Source: Rhodococcoides kyotonense
GTDB lineage: Bacteria; Actinomycetota; Actinomycetes; Mycobacteriales; Mycobacteriaceae
Assembly (NCBI RefSeq): GCF_900188125.1
Contig: NZ_FZOW01000019.1
Location: 36,035-100,034, forward strand
DNA: 64,000 nucleotides
Direction: 5' to 3'
The translations under genes were made by a program, and so were the position numbers. Shown in pieces: positions 63,538-64,000 of this stretch (the stretch's first letter is position 1; each line of letters starts with the position of its first letter). The notes under the pieces were generated by a model. The model saw nothing but the letters and a program-made list of their open reading frames with translations. It was not told where the DNA came from and did no database searches.

Positions 63538-64000
63538 TCAGTAGGGTGCAGGGTCATCGGCGTCTGCCCTTTCGCTGGGTGACAGTTTCAAGCTCCAGCA
63601 TGTGGTGGGTGTGGGGCGTGGCTTGGTGGTCGTCGCGGTGGCGGTGGTTGTGGTCGACGCGGTGTCTGCTGTCTTCGTCTCGTTGTCTTTCTGTTCGGTA
63701 TCGGTCTGCGCGGTGTCGGTGGGTTTCTCGTCGGTGTTGTTCTCGTCGGTGGTTTTCTGATCGGCGGGTTTCTGATCGGTGGGTATCTGGTCGGCTGTTT
63801 CGGTGGTGTGTTTGGGTCGGCGTTTGCGTGGGATGTGTGGGGCGAGTGTGTGGCCGGTGAGGTCGGTTGTCCCGATGGTGTTTCCGGGGAGTGTGACTGC
63901 GGTGGTGCCGGAGTTCGATTGCCAGTATTCGATGGCGCCGGCGAGCATGGTCGGATGCCAGGCGCCCATGGTTTTGAGGGAGTGGTGGTAGCGGCACAGG
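63538..64000 (-). CDS. HNH endonuclease (DUF222-type), C-terminal fragment
   Basis: Only the 3' end is inside the window; the gene runs off the right edge. The first readable residues, LCRYHHSLKTMGAWHP, match the zinc/HNH region at the C-terminus of 13E12-type DUF222-HNH proteins, which are multicopy in rhodococci and mycobacteria. After it comes a low-complexity tail rich in Thr, Asp and Lys (repeated TDQKPADQK-like units, about residues 75-130 of the fragment). A full gene cannot be confirmed. Confidence 0.75.
   Translation of the reverse strand, partial: LCRYHHSLKTMGAWHPTMLAGAIEYWQSNSGTTAVTLPGNTIGTTDLTGHTLAPHIPRKRRPKHTTETADQIPTDQKPADQKTTDENNTDEKPTDTAQTDTEQKDNETKTADTASTTTTATATTTKPRPTPTTCWSLKLSPSERADADDPAPY

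Overview
This window looks like chromosome from a high-GC mycolate actinomycete, most likely Rhodococcus or a close relative (Mycobacteriales). The reasons are a complete YrbE/Mce lipid-import operon with its MceG ATPase, a HadAB dehydratase pair beside the secE-nusG-rplKA genes, a mycobacterial-type menaquinone gene region, frequent GTG starts, and ATGA/GTGA overlaps between genes. The gene order closely follows two blocks known from Mycobacterium tuberculosis: rpmG-hadAB-trpT-secE-nusG-rplK-rplA ... rplJ-rplL-mkl, and the block from yajQ through htpX, grcC and the men genes to pit and menE. Species is inferred from gene content only.

Region 1 (1-13.2 kb) is accessory. It holds the 3' part of a highly reducing type I polyketide synthase (end of KS, then AT-DH-ER-KR-ACP) translationally coupled to an alpha-oxoamine synthase, then a KAS III ketosynthase, an MmpL-type lipid exporter overlapping a GNAT acetyltransferase, and a fusion of a class III aminotransferase with an acyl-ACP-reductase-like domain. 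Together these could build, decorate and export an amino-lipid. This is the best candidate for an undescribed system here.

Region 2 (13.4-25.5 kb) is one minus-strand mce operon: mceG, yrbEA, yrbEB, mceA-F and two Mce-associated membrane proteins. Region 3 (25.5-36.6 kb) carries ribosomal and translation genes (rplJL, rplKA, nusG, secE, rpmG, tRNA-Trp, -Met, -Thr, -Tyr) and hadAB. It is interrupted between rplA and rplJ by a surface-protein module (ECF sigma and anti-sigma factor, CHRD-domain protein, class F sortase) and a CocE-type hydrolase.

Region 4 (36.7-63.4 kb) holds the menaquinone genes grcC, menJ, menG, menD, menC, menB and menE, interleaved with htpX, mgtA, a large SARP-type regulator, c-di-GMP genes (GGDEF, GAF-EAL, YajQ), a Pit phosphate transporter and conserved proteins of unknown function. 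The right edge cuts the 3' end of a probable HNH-endonuclease gene.

Small repeats recur. Three near-identical 46-base hairpins sit between convergent gene pairs. A 30-bp unit occurs at 31.6 kb and, inverted, at 50.6 kb. Tandem repeats lie at 56.3 and 63.4 kb. No insertion sequence, prophage or CRISPR array was seen.
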